From NCBI GenBank assembly GCA_023460175.1, contig JAEWRC010000140.1, positions 1-47,039 on the forward strand: a DNA stretch of 47,039 bases, in the 5' to 3' direction. This document shows, one piece after another, positions 17,335 to 25,257 of this stretch; within the stretch, counting starts at the first letter, position 1; the number at the start of each line of letters is the position of its first letter. The DNA comes from Actinomycetes bacterium (GTDB taxonomy: Bacteria; Actinomycetota; Actinomycetes; Mycobacteriales; Mycobacteriaceae). The translations under genes were made by a program, and so were the position numbers. The notes under the pieces were generated by a model, which was given only the letters and a program-made list of their open reading frames with translations, did no database searches and was not told where the DNA came from.

Positions 17335-17356
17335 GAACAGGTAACTGGAACAGGTA
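17335..17356. repeat. Direct repeat GAACAGGTA upstream of the methyltransferase operon
   Basis: GAACAGGTA occurs twice, at 17335-17343 and 17348-17356, with a 13-base period (just over one helical turn). The repeats lie 18-39 bases before the ATG of the first methyltransferase gene, on its 5' side. They may be regulator half-sites. The surrounding DNA is less GC-rich than the genes. Confidence 0.4.
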
Positions 17357-17502
17357 CTTAGTTTGTATAAGGAGATACTGCGAGCCTACGCGCGCCCGGC
17401 TGAGGAAAAGCTGTGAGGAGTCCGGCCCGTGGCGCCGAGAACTTCGATCGGCCGGACAGCGTTGTGCGATGCGGATCCGACCGAGTCCGGCTGTTACTCT
17501 CG

Positions 17503-17508
17503 TAGACT
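17503..17508 (+). promoter_or_regulatory. Probable -10 element of the secY-adk-map operon
   Basis: TAGACT is identical to the -10 of the spc promoter at 6170-6175 and fits TAnnnT. No good -35 is seen 16-18 bases upstream. It would leave a leader of about 112 bases before the secY GTG at 17627. The 309-base divergent gap 17318-17626 holds this element and the GAACAGGTA repeats, and no further gene. Confidence 0.45.
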
Positions 17509-17626
17509 GCTGCACGCCGCCGACATCGGCGCGTCACACCCGGACTAACCCGACGCTGGCTTGGGACATCTCGAAGCCAGCCCCATTGGCACGTCGCGGC
17601 ATCCACCCGGCGGCCCAGGAGGAAGA

Positions 17627-18952
17627 GTGCTCTCAGCCTTTATCTCGTCGCTGCGGACACCTGACCTGAGGCGCAAGATCCTCTTCACGCTCGGAATCGT
17701 CCTGTTGTACCGCGTCGGCGCGACCCTGCCGTCCCCGGGCGTGGACTACGGCAACGTCCAGCAGTGCATCGACCAGGTCAGCGGCGGCGACTCCGGTCAG
17801 ATCTATTCGTTGATCAACCTGTTCTCCGGCGGCGCGCTGCTGCAATTGGCGGTCTTCGCCGTCGGCGTCATGCCCTACATCACCGCGAGCATCATCGTGC
17901 AGTTGCTCACCGTGGTCATCCCGCGGTTCGAGCAGCTGCGCAAGGAAGGCCAATCCGGCCAGGCCAAGATGACGCAGTACACCCGCTACCTGACGATCGC
18001 GCTGGCCATTCTGCAGGCCACCTCGATCGTGGCGCTGGCCGCCAACGGCGGCCTGCTGCAGGGCTGCTCGCTGGAGATCATCCCGGACACCAGCATCTTC
18101 TCGCTGGTCATCATGGTCCTGGTGATGACCGCGGGCGCCGCGCTGGTCATGTGGATGGGCGAGCTGGTCACCGAGCGCGGCGTCGGCAACGGCATGTCGC
18201 TGATGATCTTCGCCGGCATCGCCGCCCAGATCCCGGGCGAGGGCCAGATGGTCCTGGAGAGCCGCGGCGGCATGGTCTTCACCCTGGTCTGCATCGCCGC
18301 CCTGGGCATCCTGATCGGCGTCATCTTCGTCGAGCAGGGCCAGCGCCGGATCCCGGTGCAGTACGCCAAGCGGATGGTCGGCCGCAAGATGTACGGCGGA
18401 ACCTCGACGTACCTGCCGCTGAAGGTCAACCAGGCCGGCGTCATCCCGGTCATCTTCGCGTCGTCGCTGATCTACATCCCGCAGCTGATCACCCAGCTCA
18501 TCCAGAGCGGCCGCACCGAGCCGGGCAACAGCTGGTGGGACCGGTTCGTCGCCGACCACCTCACCAACCCCGCCGACGTCGTCTACGTGGCGTTCTACTT
18601 CGGGCTGATCGTGTTCTTCACGTACTTCTACGTGTCGATCACGTTCAACCCCGACGAGCGCGCCGACGAGATGAAGAAGTTCGGCGGCTTCATCCCGGGC
18701 ATCCGGCCCGGCCGCCCGACCGCGGACTACCTGCGCTTCGTCCTGAACCGCATCACGCTGCCCGGCTCGATCTATCTCGGTGTCATCGCCGTGATGCCCA
18801 ACCTGTTCCTGCAGATGGGTAGTGGGGCCACGCTGCAGAACCTGCCGTTCGGCGGTGTGGCGGTGCTGATCATGATCGGCGTTGGTCTGGACACGGTGAA
18901 GCAGATCGAAAGCCAGCTCATGCAGCGCAACTACGAAGGGTTCCTGAAGTGA
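17627..18952 (+). CDS. secY: Preprotein translocase subunit SecY
   Basis: Channel subunit of the SecYEG translocon, with 10 membrane segments. The 441-residue product begins MLSAFISSLRTPDLRRKILF, as in other mycobacteria, and includes GVMPYITASIIVQLLTVVIP (the plug/TM2 region), the cytosolic loop EQGQRRIPVQYAKRMVGRKM and the end IESQLMQRNYEGFLK. The GTG at 17627 follows a strong AGGAGGAAGA site; an upstream in-frame ATG at 17561 adds 22 residues without homology and is rejected. The stop overlaps the adk start by four bases. The gene is separated from rplO by about 7 kb, whereas in many bacteria it is adjacent. Confidence 0.97.
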   Translation: MLSAFISSLRTPDLRRKILFTLGIVLLYRVGATLPSPGVDYGNVQQCIDQVSGGDSGQIYSLINLFSGGALLQLAVFAVGVMPYITASIIVQLLTVVIPRFEQLRKEGQSGQAKMTQYTRYLTIALAILQATSIVALAANGGLLQGCSLEIIPDTSIFSLVIMVLVMTAGAALVMWMGELVTERGVGNGMSLMIFAGIAAQIPGEGQMVLESRGGMVFTLVCIAALGILIGVIFVEQGQRRIPVQYAKRMVGRKMYGGTSTYLPLKVNQAGVIPVIFASSLIYIPQLITQLIQSGRTEPGNSWWDRFVADHLTNPADVVYVAFYFGLIVFFTYFYVSITFNPDERADEMKKFGGFIPGIRPGRPTADYLRFVLNRITLPGSIYLGVIAVMPNLFLQMGSGATLQNLPFGGVAVLIMIGVGLDTVKQIESQLMQRNYEGFLK

Positions 18953-19494
18953 GAATCGTTTTGCTCGGACCTCCCGGAGCCGGTAAGGGAACCCAGGCGG
19001 TCAAGCTGGCCGAGGAGCTCGGGGTGCCCCAGATCTCCACCGGCGACCTGTTCCGCTACAACATCAGCAACGGCACCGACCTGGGCAAAGAGGCCAAGAA
19101 GTACCTCGACGCCGGTGACTTGGTGCCGGCCACGCTGACCAACGCCCTGGTCGACGACCGCCTCAACGACGCCGATGCCGCCGCCGGTTTCATCCTCGAC
19201 GGCTTCCCGCGCTCGGTGGAGCAGGCCGAGGCGCTCGCCGAGATGCTCGCCAAGCGCAACGTGGCCCTCGACGCCGTCGTCGAGTTCCGGGTGCCCGAGG
19301 ACGAGCTGGTGACGCGGCTCAAGGGACGCGGCCGCGCCGACGACACCGAGGACGTCATCCGGCACCGGATGGGCGTGTACCGGGACGAGACGGCCCCGCT
19401 GCTGGACTTCTACCAAGATCAGCTCAAGACGGTCGACGCGGTCGGCTCGCTCGACGAGGTGTTCGCCCGGGCGCTGCAGGCGCTCGGCCGCTGA
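18949..19494 (+). CDS. adk: Adenylate kinase
   Basis: Catalyses ATP + AMP to 2 ADP. The 181-residue product has the P-loop LGPPGAGKGTQA, the AMP-binding ISTGDLFRYN and LDGFPRSVEQAEAL motifs, and arginines in RLKGRGRADDTEDVIRHRM. The LID domain is of the short form without zinc-binding cysteines, giving the length seen in M. tuberculosis Adk. The GTG start lies in a GTGA overlap with the secY stop. Confidence 0.97.
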   Translation: MRIVLLGPPGAGKGTQAVKLAEELGVPQISTGDLFRYNISNGTDLGKEAKKYLDAGDLVPATLTNALVDDRLNDADAAAGFILDGFPRSVEQAEALAEMLAKRNVALDAVVEFRVPEDELVTRLKGRGRADDTEDVIRHRMGVYRDETAPLLDFYQDQLKTVDAVGSLDEVFARALQALGR

Positions 19495-19509
19495 CGGCGG
19501 CGCCGGCTC

Positions 19510-20316
19510 ATGGTTTCGTTGCCCGGTCTGCGCAGCCGCAAGGTCGTCGCGCAGCGTAGCGCCGCCGAACTCGACGCCATGGCGGTGGCCGGCGCGCTGG
19601 TCGCCGCCGCCCTGCGCGCGGTGCGCGAGGCCGCCGCACCCGGGGTCTCCACCCTGGACCTGGACCGGATCGCCGAGGCGGTCATCCGCGACGGCGGCGG
19701 CATCCCGTCGTTCCTCGGCTATCACGGCTTTCCCGCCACCGTGTGCTCCTCGGTCAACGACCGCGTGGTGCACGGCATCCCGTCGGCCGCCGAGGTGCTG
19801 TCGGCGGGGGACCTGGTGTCCATCGACTGCGGAGCGATCGTCGACGGCTGGCACGGCGACTCGGCGGTCACCTTCGGGGTGGGCGAGCTCATCCCGGCCG
19901 ATGAGGCGCTGTCGGCGGCCACCCGGGAGTCCATGGAGGCCGGCATCGCCGCCATGGTGCCCGGCAATCGGCTCAGCGACGTCTCGCACGCCATCGAACG
20001 CGGCACCCGGGCCGCCGAGGCCAAGTACGACCGCCGGTACGGCATCGTCGAGGGCTACGGCGGGCACGGCATCGGCCGCCAGATGCACATGGATCCGTTC
20101 CTGCCCAACGAGGGAGCCCCCGGGCGCGGCCCCCTGCTGGCCCCGGGTTCGGTGCTGGCCATCGAGCCGATGCTGACCCTGGGCACCGTCAAGACCCGCA
20201 TCCTCGACGACGAGTGGACCGTCGTCACGTCCGACGGTTCGCGCGCCGCGCACTGGGAGCACACCGTCGCGGTCACCGAGGACGGCCCGCGGATCCTGAC
20301 ACTCCCGGCGGACTGA
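19510..20316 (+). CDS. map: Methionine aminopeptidase, type I
   Basis: Removes N-terminal Met from nascent proteins; acts in the cytosol. The 268 residues have all five metal ligands of the family: Asp106 (SIDCGAIVDG), Asp117 (HGDSAVTF), His186 (GYGGHGIGR), Glu219 (AIEPML) and Glu250 (WEHTVAVTED), plus the substrate-contacting His88 (RVVHGIPS). No SH3-binding N-terminal extension. It begins 15 bases after adk. In M. tuberculosis the equivalent gene (mapA) is followed by sigL and rslA, which are absent here. Confidence 0.95.
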   Translation: MVSLPGLRSRKVVAQRSAAELDAMAVAGALVAAALRAVREAAAPGVSTLDLDRIAEAVIRDGGGIPSFLGYHGFPATVCSSVNDRVVHGIPSAAEVLSAGDLVSIDCGAIVDGWHGDSAVTFGVGELIPADEALSAATRESMEAGIAAMVPGNRLSDVSHAIERGTRAAEAKYDRRYGIVEGYGGHGIGRQMHMDPFLPNEGAPGRGPLLAPGSVLAIEPMLTLGTVKTRILDDEWTVVTSDGSRAAHWEHTVAVTEDGPRILTLPAD

Positions 20317-20351
20317 GGTCCATCCCACCCGCATGCGGTATGAATGTGCCG

Positions 20352-20855
20352 ATGGTCGATTCGGTTGAGTCGCGCGACCCGATCGCGCAGGCGCACGATA
20401 ACTGGGAGCGCTCCGGCTGGGGCGATGTCGCCGACGGCATGGTCGCGGTCACCTCGGTCATGCGGGCCCATCAGATCCTGCTGGCGCGGGTCGAGACCGC
20501 GCTGCGGCCCTACGATCTGAGCTTCTCCCGGTTCGAGCTGCTGCGGCTGCTGGCGTTCAGCCGCAGCGGGGCCCTGCCCATCACCAAGGCCTCGGATCGG
20601 CTGCAGGTCCACGTCACCAGCGTCACGCACGCCATCCGCCGGCTGGAGGCCGCGGGCCTGGTCCGGCGGCTGCCGCATCCGACCGACGGGCGCACCACGC
20701 TGGTGGAGATCACCGAGTTGGGCCGGTCGACAGTGGAGGACGCGACGGTCACGCTCAACGAGAAGGTGTTCGCCGACATCGGGATGTCCGCGGAGCAGTC
20801 CCGGGCGCTGGTGGGCTCGATCGAGTCGCTGCGTCAGCACGCCGGCGATTTCTGA
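20352..20855 (+). CDS. MarR-family transcriptional regulator
   Basis: A 167-residue winged-helix protein. The recognition region is DRLQVHVTSVTHAIRRLEAA followed by the wing LVRRLPHPTDGRTTLVEIT, with the DGR motif of MarR wings. The flanking helices form the dimer interface. Probable equivalent of M. tuberculosis Rv0737, which lies near map there. Start uncertain: ATG at 20340 (171 residues) or 20352; neither has a good ribosome-binding site. Ligand and targets unknown; it could act on the membrane-protein gene 190 bases downstream. Confidence 0.85.
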   Translation: MVDSVESRDPIAQAHDNWERSGWGDVADGMVAVTSVMRAHQILLARVETALRPYDLSFSRFELLRLLAFSRSGALPITKASDRLQVHVTSVTHAIRRLEAAGLVRRLPHPTDGRTTLVEITELGRSTVEDATVTLNEKVFADIGMSAEQSRALVGSIESLRQHAGDF

Positions 20856-20949
20856 ATGGCCGGTGAACAACCGGTGACACGGTAGCTCGGCGCACGTTTC
20901 CGCACGTACCCGCCGATGAGGGTCTCGTCACATTGATTCGCCGTACTTG

Positions 20950-20962
20950 CCCGGAAACCGGG
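20950..20962. promoter_or_regulatory. Inverted repeat CCCGG-AAA-CCGGG upstream of the small membrane protein
   Basis: A perfect 5-bp inverted repeat around AAA, 85 bases before the ATG at 21048. It directly follows TTG of a TTGCCC sequence and precedes the AT-rich TACCTCTATTG, so it could be a repressor site over a promoter. The promoter itself is weakly defined. Confidence 0.3.
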
Positions 20963-21047
20963 TCATACCTCTATTGTTTGTCGACAAGATGATTTGCTGG
21001 CCCGATTCGGCCGCAAATTCGGTGGCAAACGAGAAGGATTCGCTGAC

Positions 21048-21485
21048 ATGGCACGGGTATCGGGCGGGTGGCATCCGGTGCGACGCGGTTGGCAGTTGCT
21101 CGGGGCGGCGGCGCTGTTGGGGGCGTTCCTGGCGCTGTGCGTGCCGCTGTCGCTGAGCGTCGTCGACCAGGCCGGCCAACCCATCGGCTGCGGCAGCGGT
21201 CTGAACCCGGACACCTCGGCGGCGCGCTACGTCGACACCGTGAATCGGCAACTGCGCATCGAAGGCGGCGCGGCCTTCGTCGCCAGCGATTACGTCGGCG
21301 AATGCAATGGCCTGATCGGCGACCGCCGGGCGGTCGCGGGCACGGTCGGCGGGGTGGGGACGGCCGTGCTGCTGACGGCGCTCATCGCGCCGGTGGTCGC
21401 CGGGGCCCGGCGTAGCCGAACCCCGGCGCTCGGCTACTCGCCGCGCAGCGCCTCGATGACGGCGCTGAAGTCCTTGTCCGCGTGA
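21048..21485 (+). CDS. Small predicted membrane protein, function unknown
   Basis: 145 residues with two hydrophobic segments, about residues 18-40 (LLGAAALLGAFLALCVPLSL) and 103-122 (GGVGTAVLLTALIAPVVAG). The loop between them is probably outside the membrane and has two cysteines (PIGCGSG and GECNGL) that could pair. I know no function. The ATG was chosen because GAGAAGGA lies 9-16 bases upstream. The last 52 bases overlap the 3' end of the minus-strand mmsB, so its final 17 residues are encoded antisense to another gene. Confidence 0.65.
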   Translation: MARVSGGWHPVRRGWQLLGAAALLGAFLALCVPLSLSVVDQAGQPIGCGSGLNPDTSAARYVDTVNRQLRIEGGAAFVASDYVGECNGLIGDRRAVAGTVGGVGTAVLLTALIAPVVAGARRSRTPALGYSPRSASMTALKSLSA

Positions 21486-22309
21486 TCCTCGGCGAACTTG
21501 GCGTAGATCTCGGCGGCGTGGCTGCCCAGCGGCGCGCTCGATCCCGTGGAGGACACCGCGGCCATGGCCAGCCCGAGGTCCTTGTTCATCAGCGCGGTCG
21601 CGAAGCCCGGCTTGAAGTCGTTGTTGGCCGGTGAGGTCGGCACCGGTCCGGGCACCGGGCAGTTGGTGTGCACCGCCCAGCAGTTGCCGGTGGCCCCGGT
21701 GATGACGTCGAACAGCGACTGCTCCGACAGGCCCAGCTTCTCGGCCAGGACGAACGCCTCGCCGACGGCGATTTGCTGCACCGCGAGCACCATGTTGTTG
21801 CAGACCTTGGCGGCCTGGCCGGCCCCGGCCGTGCCGCAGTGCACCACCTTGGCGGCCATCGGTTCCAGCACCGCGCGGGCGCGCTCCACGGCATCGTCCT
21901 CGCCGCCCACCATGAAGGCCAGGGCGCCGGCGACGGCACCCTTGACCCCACCGGAGACCGGCGCATCGAGCTGGGCGAAGCCGGCGTCGGCGGCCTGCGT
22001 GTGCACCTCGCGCGCGTCGTCCACCGAGATCGTCGAGCTGTCGATGAACAGGGCACCGGGCTTGGCCGCGGGCAGCACCTCGGCGTAGCAGCGCTTCACC
22101 ACATTGCCGTTGGGCAGCATGGTGATCACCACGTCGGCACCGTCGACGGCCTCGGCGCCGCTGCCGAACACCGCGGCGCCCTTCTCGGTGGCGGCCTTCG
22201 CCAGCGCCTCCACCGGGTCGAACCCGCGCACGGTGTGGCCGGCGCCCAGCAGGTTGGCCGCCATCGGCCCGCCCATGTTGCCCAAGCCCAGGAATGCGAT
22301 CGTCGTCAT
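21434..22309 (-). CDS. mmsB: 3-hydroxyisobutyrate dehydrogenase
   Basis: NAD-dependent oxidation of 3-hydroxyisobutyrate to methylmalonate semialdehyde in valine breakdown. The 291-residue product has the Rossmann motif IAFLGLGNMGGPMAANL, the substrate-binding DAPVSGGVKGA near residue 115 and catalytic Lys168 in GQAAKVCNNM. ATG at 22309 is spaced six bases from GGAAAGG; a TTG at 22315 directly abuts that sequence and is less likely. Third gene of the mmsA-fadE-mmsB unit, 18 bases after fadE. Homologous to M. tuberculosis Rv0751c. Confidence 0.94.
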   Translation of the reverse strand: MTTIAFLGLGNMGGPMAANLLGAGHTVRGFDPVEALAKAATEKGAAVFGSGAEAVDGADVVITMLPNGNVVKRCYAEVLPAAKPGALFIDSSTISVDDAREVHTQAADAGFAQLDAPVSGGVKGAVAGALAFMVGGEDDAVERARAVLEPMAAKVVHCGTAGAGQAAKVCNNMVLAVQQIAVGEAFVLAEKLGLSEQSLFDVITGATGNCWAVHTNCPVPGPVPTSPANNDFKPGFATALMNKDLGLAMAAVSSTGSSAPLGSHAAEIYAKFAEDHADKDFSAVIEALRGE

Positions 22310-22327
22310 TGCCAACCTTTCCAGCGG

Positions 22328-23491
22328 TTATTGACCGGCGGCCCTGGCGCGGGCGGCCTCGGCCCGGCCGATGACCACTCGCATGATTTCGTTGGTGCCC
22401 TCGAGGATGCGGTGCACCCGCAGATCGCGGACGATCTTCTCGATGCCGTACTCACCCAGATAGCCGTAACCGCCGTGCAACTGCAGCGCCTGATCGGCGA
22501 CGTCGTAGCAGGTGTCGGTCACGTAACGTTTGGCCATCGCGCACAATTCGACCTTGTCGGCGGCGCCGGCGTCAAGAGCGGAAGCCGCGCGCCACAACAT
22601 GATTCGCGAGGTCTCCAGCGCCGTGGCCATGTCGGCCAGGGTGAACCGGATGGTCGGCTCGTCGAGCAGCGAGCCGCCGAACGCCTCCCGGTCGCGGACG
22701 TAGCCGGCGGCCTTCTCGTGCGCGGTGCGGGCCCCGCCCAGCGAACAGGCCGCGATGTTGATCCGGCCGCCGTTGAGCCCGTTCATCGCGATGCCGAAGC
22801 CGGTGCCCTCGCCCTCGGGGCCGCCCAGCATCGCTTCGGCCGGCACCCGGACCTTCTCGAAGATCACCTGCGCGGTGGGCTGCGCGTTCCAGCCCATCTT
22901 GGCCTCGTTGGCGCCGAAACTCAGTCCGGGCGTGTCCTTTTCGACCACGAAGGTGGAGATCCCGCGCGGCCCGTCGGCGCCGGTGCGGGCCATCACGACG
23001 TACACGTCGGACACGCCCGCGCCGGAGATGAACTGCTTGACGCCGTCGAGCACGTAGTCCGAACCGTCGCGCACCGCCCGGGTGCGCAACGCCGAGGCGT
23101 CCGAACCCGCACCCGGTTCGGTGAGGCAGTAGCTGGCGATGGACTCCATGGAGGCCAGCCGCGGCACCCAGGTCTTACGTTGCTCCAGGGTGCCGTAGCT
23201 GTCGACCATCCACGCGCACATGTTGTGGATCGAGATGAACGACGCGATGGCCGGGTCGGCCGCGGCCAGTTCCTCGAAGATCCGCACCGCGTCGAGCCGG
23301 CGCAGACCACTGCCGCCCACGTCCTCGTTGCAGTAGATCCCCGCCATGCCCAGTTCGGCGGCCTCGCGCAGCACATCGGTGGGGAAGTGCTTGGTCTCGT
23401 CCCACTCCAGTGCGTGCGGCGCAAGGCGTTTGGCGGCGAACGCGGCTGCCGTCTCGGCAATCACGCGTTCGTCGTCGTCCAATTCGAACAC
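22328..23491 (-). CDS. Acyl-CoA dehydrogenase (isobutyryl-CoA dehydrogenase-like, FadE9 type)
   Basis: FAD-dependent dehydrogenase of about 387 residues. Family blocks: YCLTEPGAGSDASALRTRAV (FAD/substrate region), QLHGGYGYLGEYGIEKIVRD and HRILEGTNEIMRVVIGR, in which the Glu of LEGTNE is the likely catalytic base. Context between mmsA and mmsB points to isobutyryl-CoA in valine degradation, as for FadE9 in M. tuberculosis (Rv0752c). Two GTG starts are possible: 23503, in a GTGA overlap with the mmsA stop, and 23491, better spaced from a GAGG and giving the usual MFxLDDDERV start. I prefer the latter. Confidence 0.92.
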   Translation of the reverse strand: MFELDDDERVIAETAAAFAAKRLAPHALEWDETKHFPTDVLREAAELGMAGIYCNEDVGGSGLRRLDAVRIFEELAAADPAIASFISIHNMCAWMVDSYGTLEQRKTWVPRLASMESIASYCLTEPGAGSDASALRTRAVRDGSDYVLDGVKQFISGAGVSDVYVVMARTGADGPRGISTFVVEKDTPGLSFGANEAKMGWNAQPTAQVIFEKVRVPAEAMLGGPEGEGTGFGIAMNGLNGGRINIAACSLGGARTAHEKAAGYVRDREAFGGSLLDEPTIRFTLADMATALETSRIMLWRAASALDAGAADKVELCAMAKRYVTDTCYDVADQALQLHGGYGYLGEYGIEKIVRDLRVHRILEGTNEIMRVVIGRAEAARARAAGQ

Positions 23492-23499
23492 GACGGACC

Positions 23500-25026
23500 T
23501 CACCCCTCCTTGAAGGTGGGGATGGAGAACTCGGCGCCATCCTTGATGCCCGAGGGCCAGCGCTCGGTGACGGTCTTGACCTTGGTGTAGAACTGGATCG
23601 AGGCCGTGCCGTACTGGTTCAGGTCGCCGAAGCCGGAGCGCTTCCAGCCGCCGAAGCTGTGGTAGGACACCGGAACCGGGATCGGGACGTTGACGCCGAC
23701 CATGCCGACCTGCACGCGCGAGACGAAGTCGCGGGCGGCGTCGCCGTCGCGGGTGAAGATCGCCACGCCGTTGCCGTACTCGTGCTCCGAGGGCAGCCGC
23801 AGCGCCTCGTCGTAGTCCTCGGCGCGCACGATGCACAGCACGGGCCCGAAGATCTCGTCGGTGTAGATCGACATGTCGGCGGTGACGTTGTCGAACAGGG
23901 TGGGCCCGATGAAGTAGCCCTTCGACAGGTCGTCGTCGCCGAAGGCCAGGTCGTCGCTGGCGCGCTCGCGGCCGTCGACCACCAGCTCGGCGCCCGCGTC
24001 GACACCCTGCTGGATGTAGTCGCGCACGCGCTCCAGGGCGGCGCCGGTGACCAGCGGGCCGTAGTCGGCCTTGGGATCCAGGCTGTGCCCGACACGCAGC
24101 TGGCTGATCCGCTCGACCAGCCGGGAACGCAGCCGGTTCGCGGTCTCCTCGCCGACCGGCACGGCCACGCTGATGGCCATGCAACGCTCGCCGGCGCTGC
24201 CGTAGCCGGCGCCGATCAGCGCGTCGACGGCCTGGTCCAAGTCGGCGTCGGGCAGCACGATCATGTGGTTCTTGGCGCCGCCGAAGCACTGCGCGCGCTT
24301 ACCGGTGTTGGCCGCGCCGGAGTAGATGTACTGGGCGATGTCCGAGGAGCCGACGAAGCCGACGGCCTGGATGTCGGGGTGGTTCAGGATGGCGTCGACG
24401 GACTCCTTGTCGCCCTGCACGACCTGCAGCACACCGTCGGGCAGGCCCGCCTCGGTGAACAGCTCGGCCAGCCGCAGCGGCACCGACGGGTCCCGCTCGG
24501 AGGGCTTGAGGATCAGCGCGTTGCCGCAGGCCAGCGCGGGGCCGGCCTTCCACAGCGGGATCATCGCCGGGAAGTTGAACGGGGTGATGCCGGCGACCAC
24601 GCCGAGCGGCTGGCGGATCGAGTAGACGTCGATGCCGGTGCCGGCGTTCTCGGTGAACTCGCCCTTCATCAGGTGCGGGATGCCGACGGCGAACTCGATG
24701 ACCTCGATGCCGCGCTGGATGTCGCCGAGGCTGTCGGACACGGTCTTGCCGTGCTCCTTGGAGAGCAGCTCGGCCAGCTCGTCGGCGTTGGCGTTGACCA
24801 GCTCGATGAACTTCATCAGGATCCGCGCGCGGCGCTGCGGGTTGTAGGCCGCCCACTTCTTCTGGGCTTCCACCGCCGAGGCGACGGCGGTGTCGACGTC
24901 GGCGGTCGAGGCCAGCAGCACCTGGGCCTGGACATCGCCGGTGCTCGGGTTGAGCACGTCGGCGGTACGGGTGGAGGAGAGGTCGCTACGACGTCCATCG
25001 ACGAAGTGCGGAATCTTAGTGGTCAT
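23500..25026 (-). CDS. mmsA: Methylmalonate-semialdehyde dehydrogenase (CoA-acylating)
   Basis: Converts methylmalonate semialdehyde to propionyl-CoA. The 508-residue aldehyde dehydrogenase has TPFNFPAMIPLWKAGPAL near residue 148, the cofactor-binding GFVGSSDIAQYI and catalytic Cys282 in GSAGERCMAIS. It starts MTTKIPHFVDGRRS, an AGGA sequence lying upstream. A 13-residue N-terminal extension is possible but not conserved. First gene of the unit with fadE and mmsB; a -10/-35 pair lies 40-69 bases upstream. Confidence 0.95.
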   Translation of the reverse strand: MTTKIPHFVDGRRSDLSSTRTADVLNPSTGDVQAQVLLASTADVDTAVASAVEAQKKWAAYNPQRRARILMKFIELVNANADELAELLSKEHGKTVSDSLGDIQRGIEVIEFAVGIPHLMKGEFTENAGTGIDVYSIRQPLGVVAGITPFNFPAMIPLWKAGPALACGNALILKPSERDPSVPLRLAELFTEAGLPDGVLQVVQGDKESVDAILNHPDIQAVGFVGSSDIAQYIYSGAANTGKRAQCFGGAKNHMIVLPDADLDQAVDALIGAGYGSAGERCMAISVAVPVGEETANRLRSRLVERISQLRVGHSLDPKADYGPLVTGAALERVRDYIQQGVDAGAELVVDGRERASDDLAFGDDDLSKGYFIGPTLFDNVTADMSIYTDEIFGPVLCIVRAEDYDEALRLPSEHEYGNGVAIFTRDGDAARDFVSRVQVGMVGVNVPIPVPVSYHSFGGWKRSGFGDLNQYGTASIQFYTKVKTVTERWPSGIKDGAEFSIPTFKEG

Positions 25027-25065
25027 GTGACGTCCTGCGGAGAGTCGGAGCAGAGATACTTGCAT

Positions 25066-25095
25066 ATCCTAGTAAATGGCTACGGCGGCGCGCAA
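25066..25095 (-). promoter_or_regulatory. Possible promoter of the mmsA-fadE-mmsB unit
   Basis: Read on the minus strand, TTGCGC (25095-25090) and TAGGAT (25071-25066) are separated by 18 bases, a plausible SigA promoter. Transcription would begin near 25059, about 33 bases before the mmsA ATG at 25026. Confidence 0.4.
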
Positions 25096-25117
25096 GACCT
25101 CGAAGAGAGATGGTGCC

Positions 25118-25229
25118 GAGAGTGCGCCCAGGGTGGTGGCCGTCACGATCGGGCGACCCCGGTGGCGGGCGACCCCGCGTCGAGAGTGCGCTCAGGGTTG
25201 TGGTCGCGCCCGATCGCACGACCCTGGTG
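25118..25229. repeat. Two-copy imperfect direct repeat between mmsA and rmlC
   Basis: A 47-base unit at 25118-25164 recurs as 48 bases at 25182-25229 (start-to-start distance 64). Both begin GAGAGTGCGC and share CAGGGT-x-GTGG, a central CGATCG and CGACCC, about 80% identical with one indel. Each copy also has rough dyad symmetry around CGATCG (CCAGGGT against ACCCnGG). It fills most of the gap between the rmlC stop (25258) and the mmsA start (25026). It may be a dispersed intergenic repeat or a regulator-binding pair. Confidence 0.6.
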
Positions 25230-25257
25230 ATGTTCTCGGCGTGGCCGAGCTTGCGGG

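Noticed and set aside
21668..25230. Two plus-strand open frames of over 600 codons opposite mmsB, fadE and mmsA
   Set aside because: Both are antisense to well-identified genes and show the low-complexity pattern of shadow frames.
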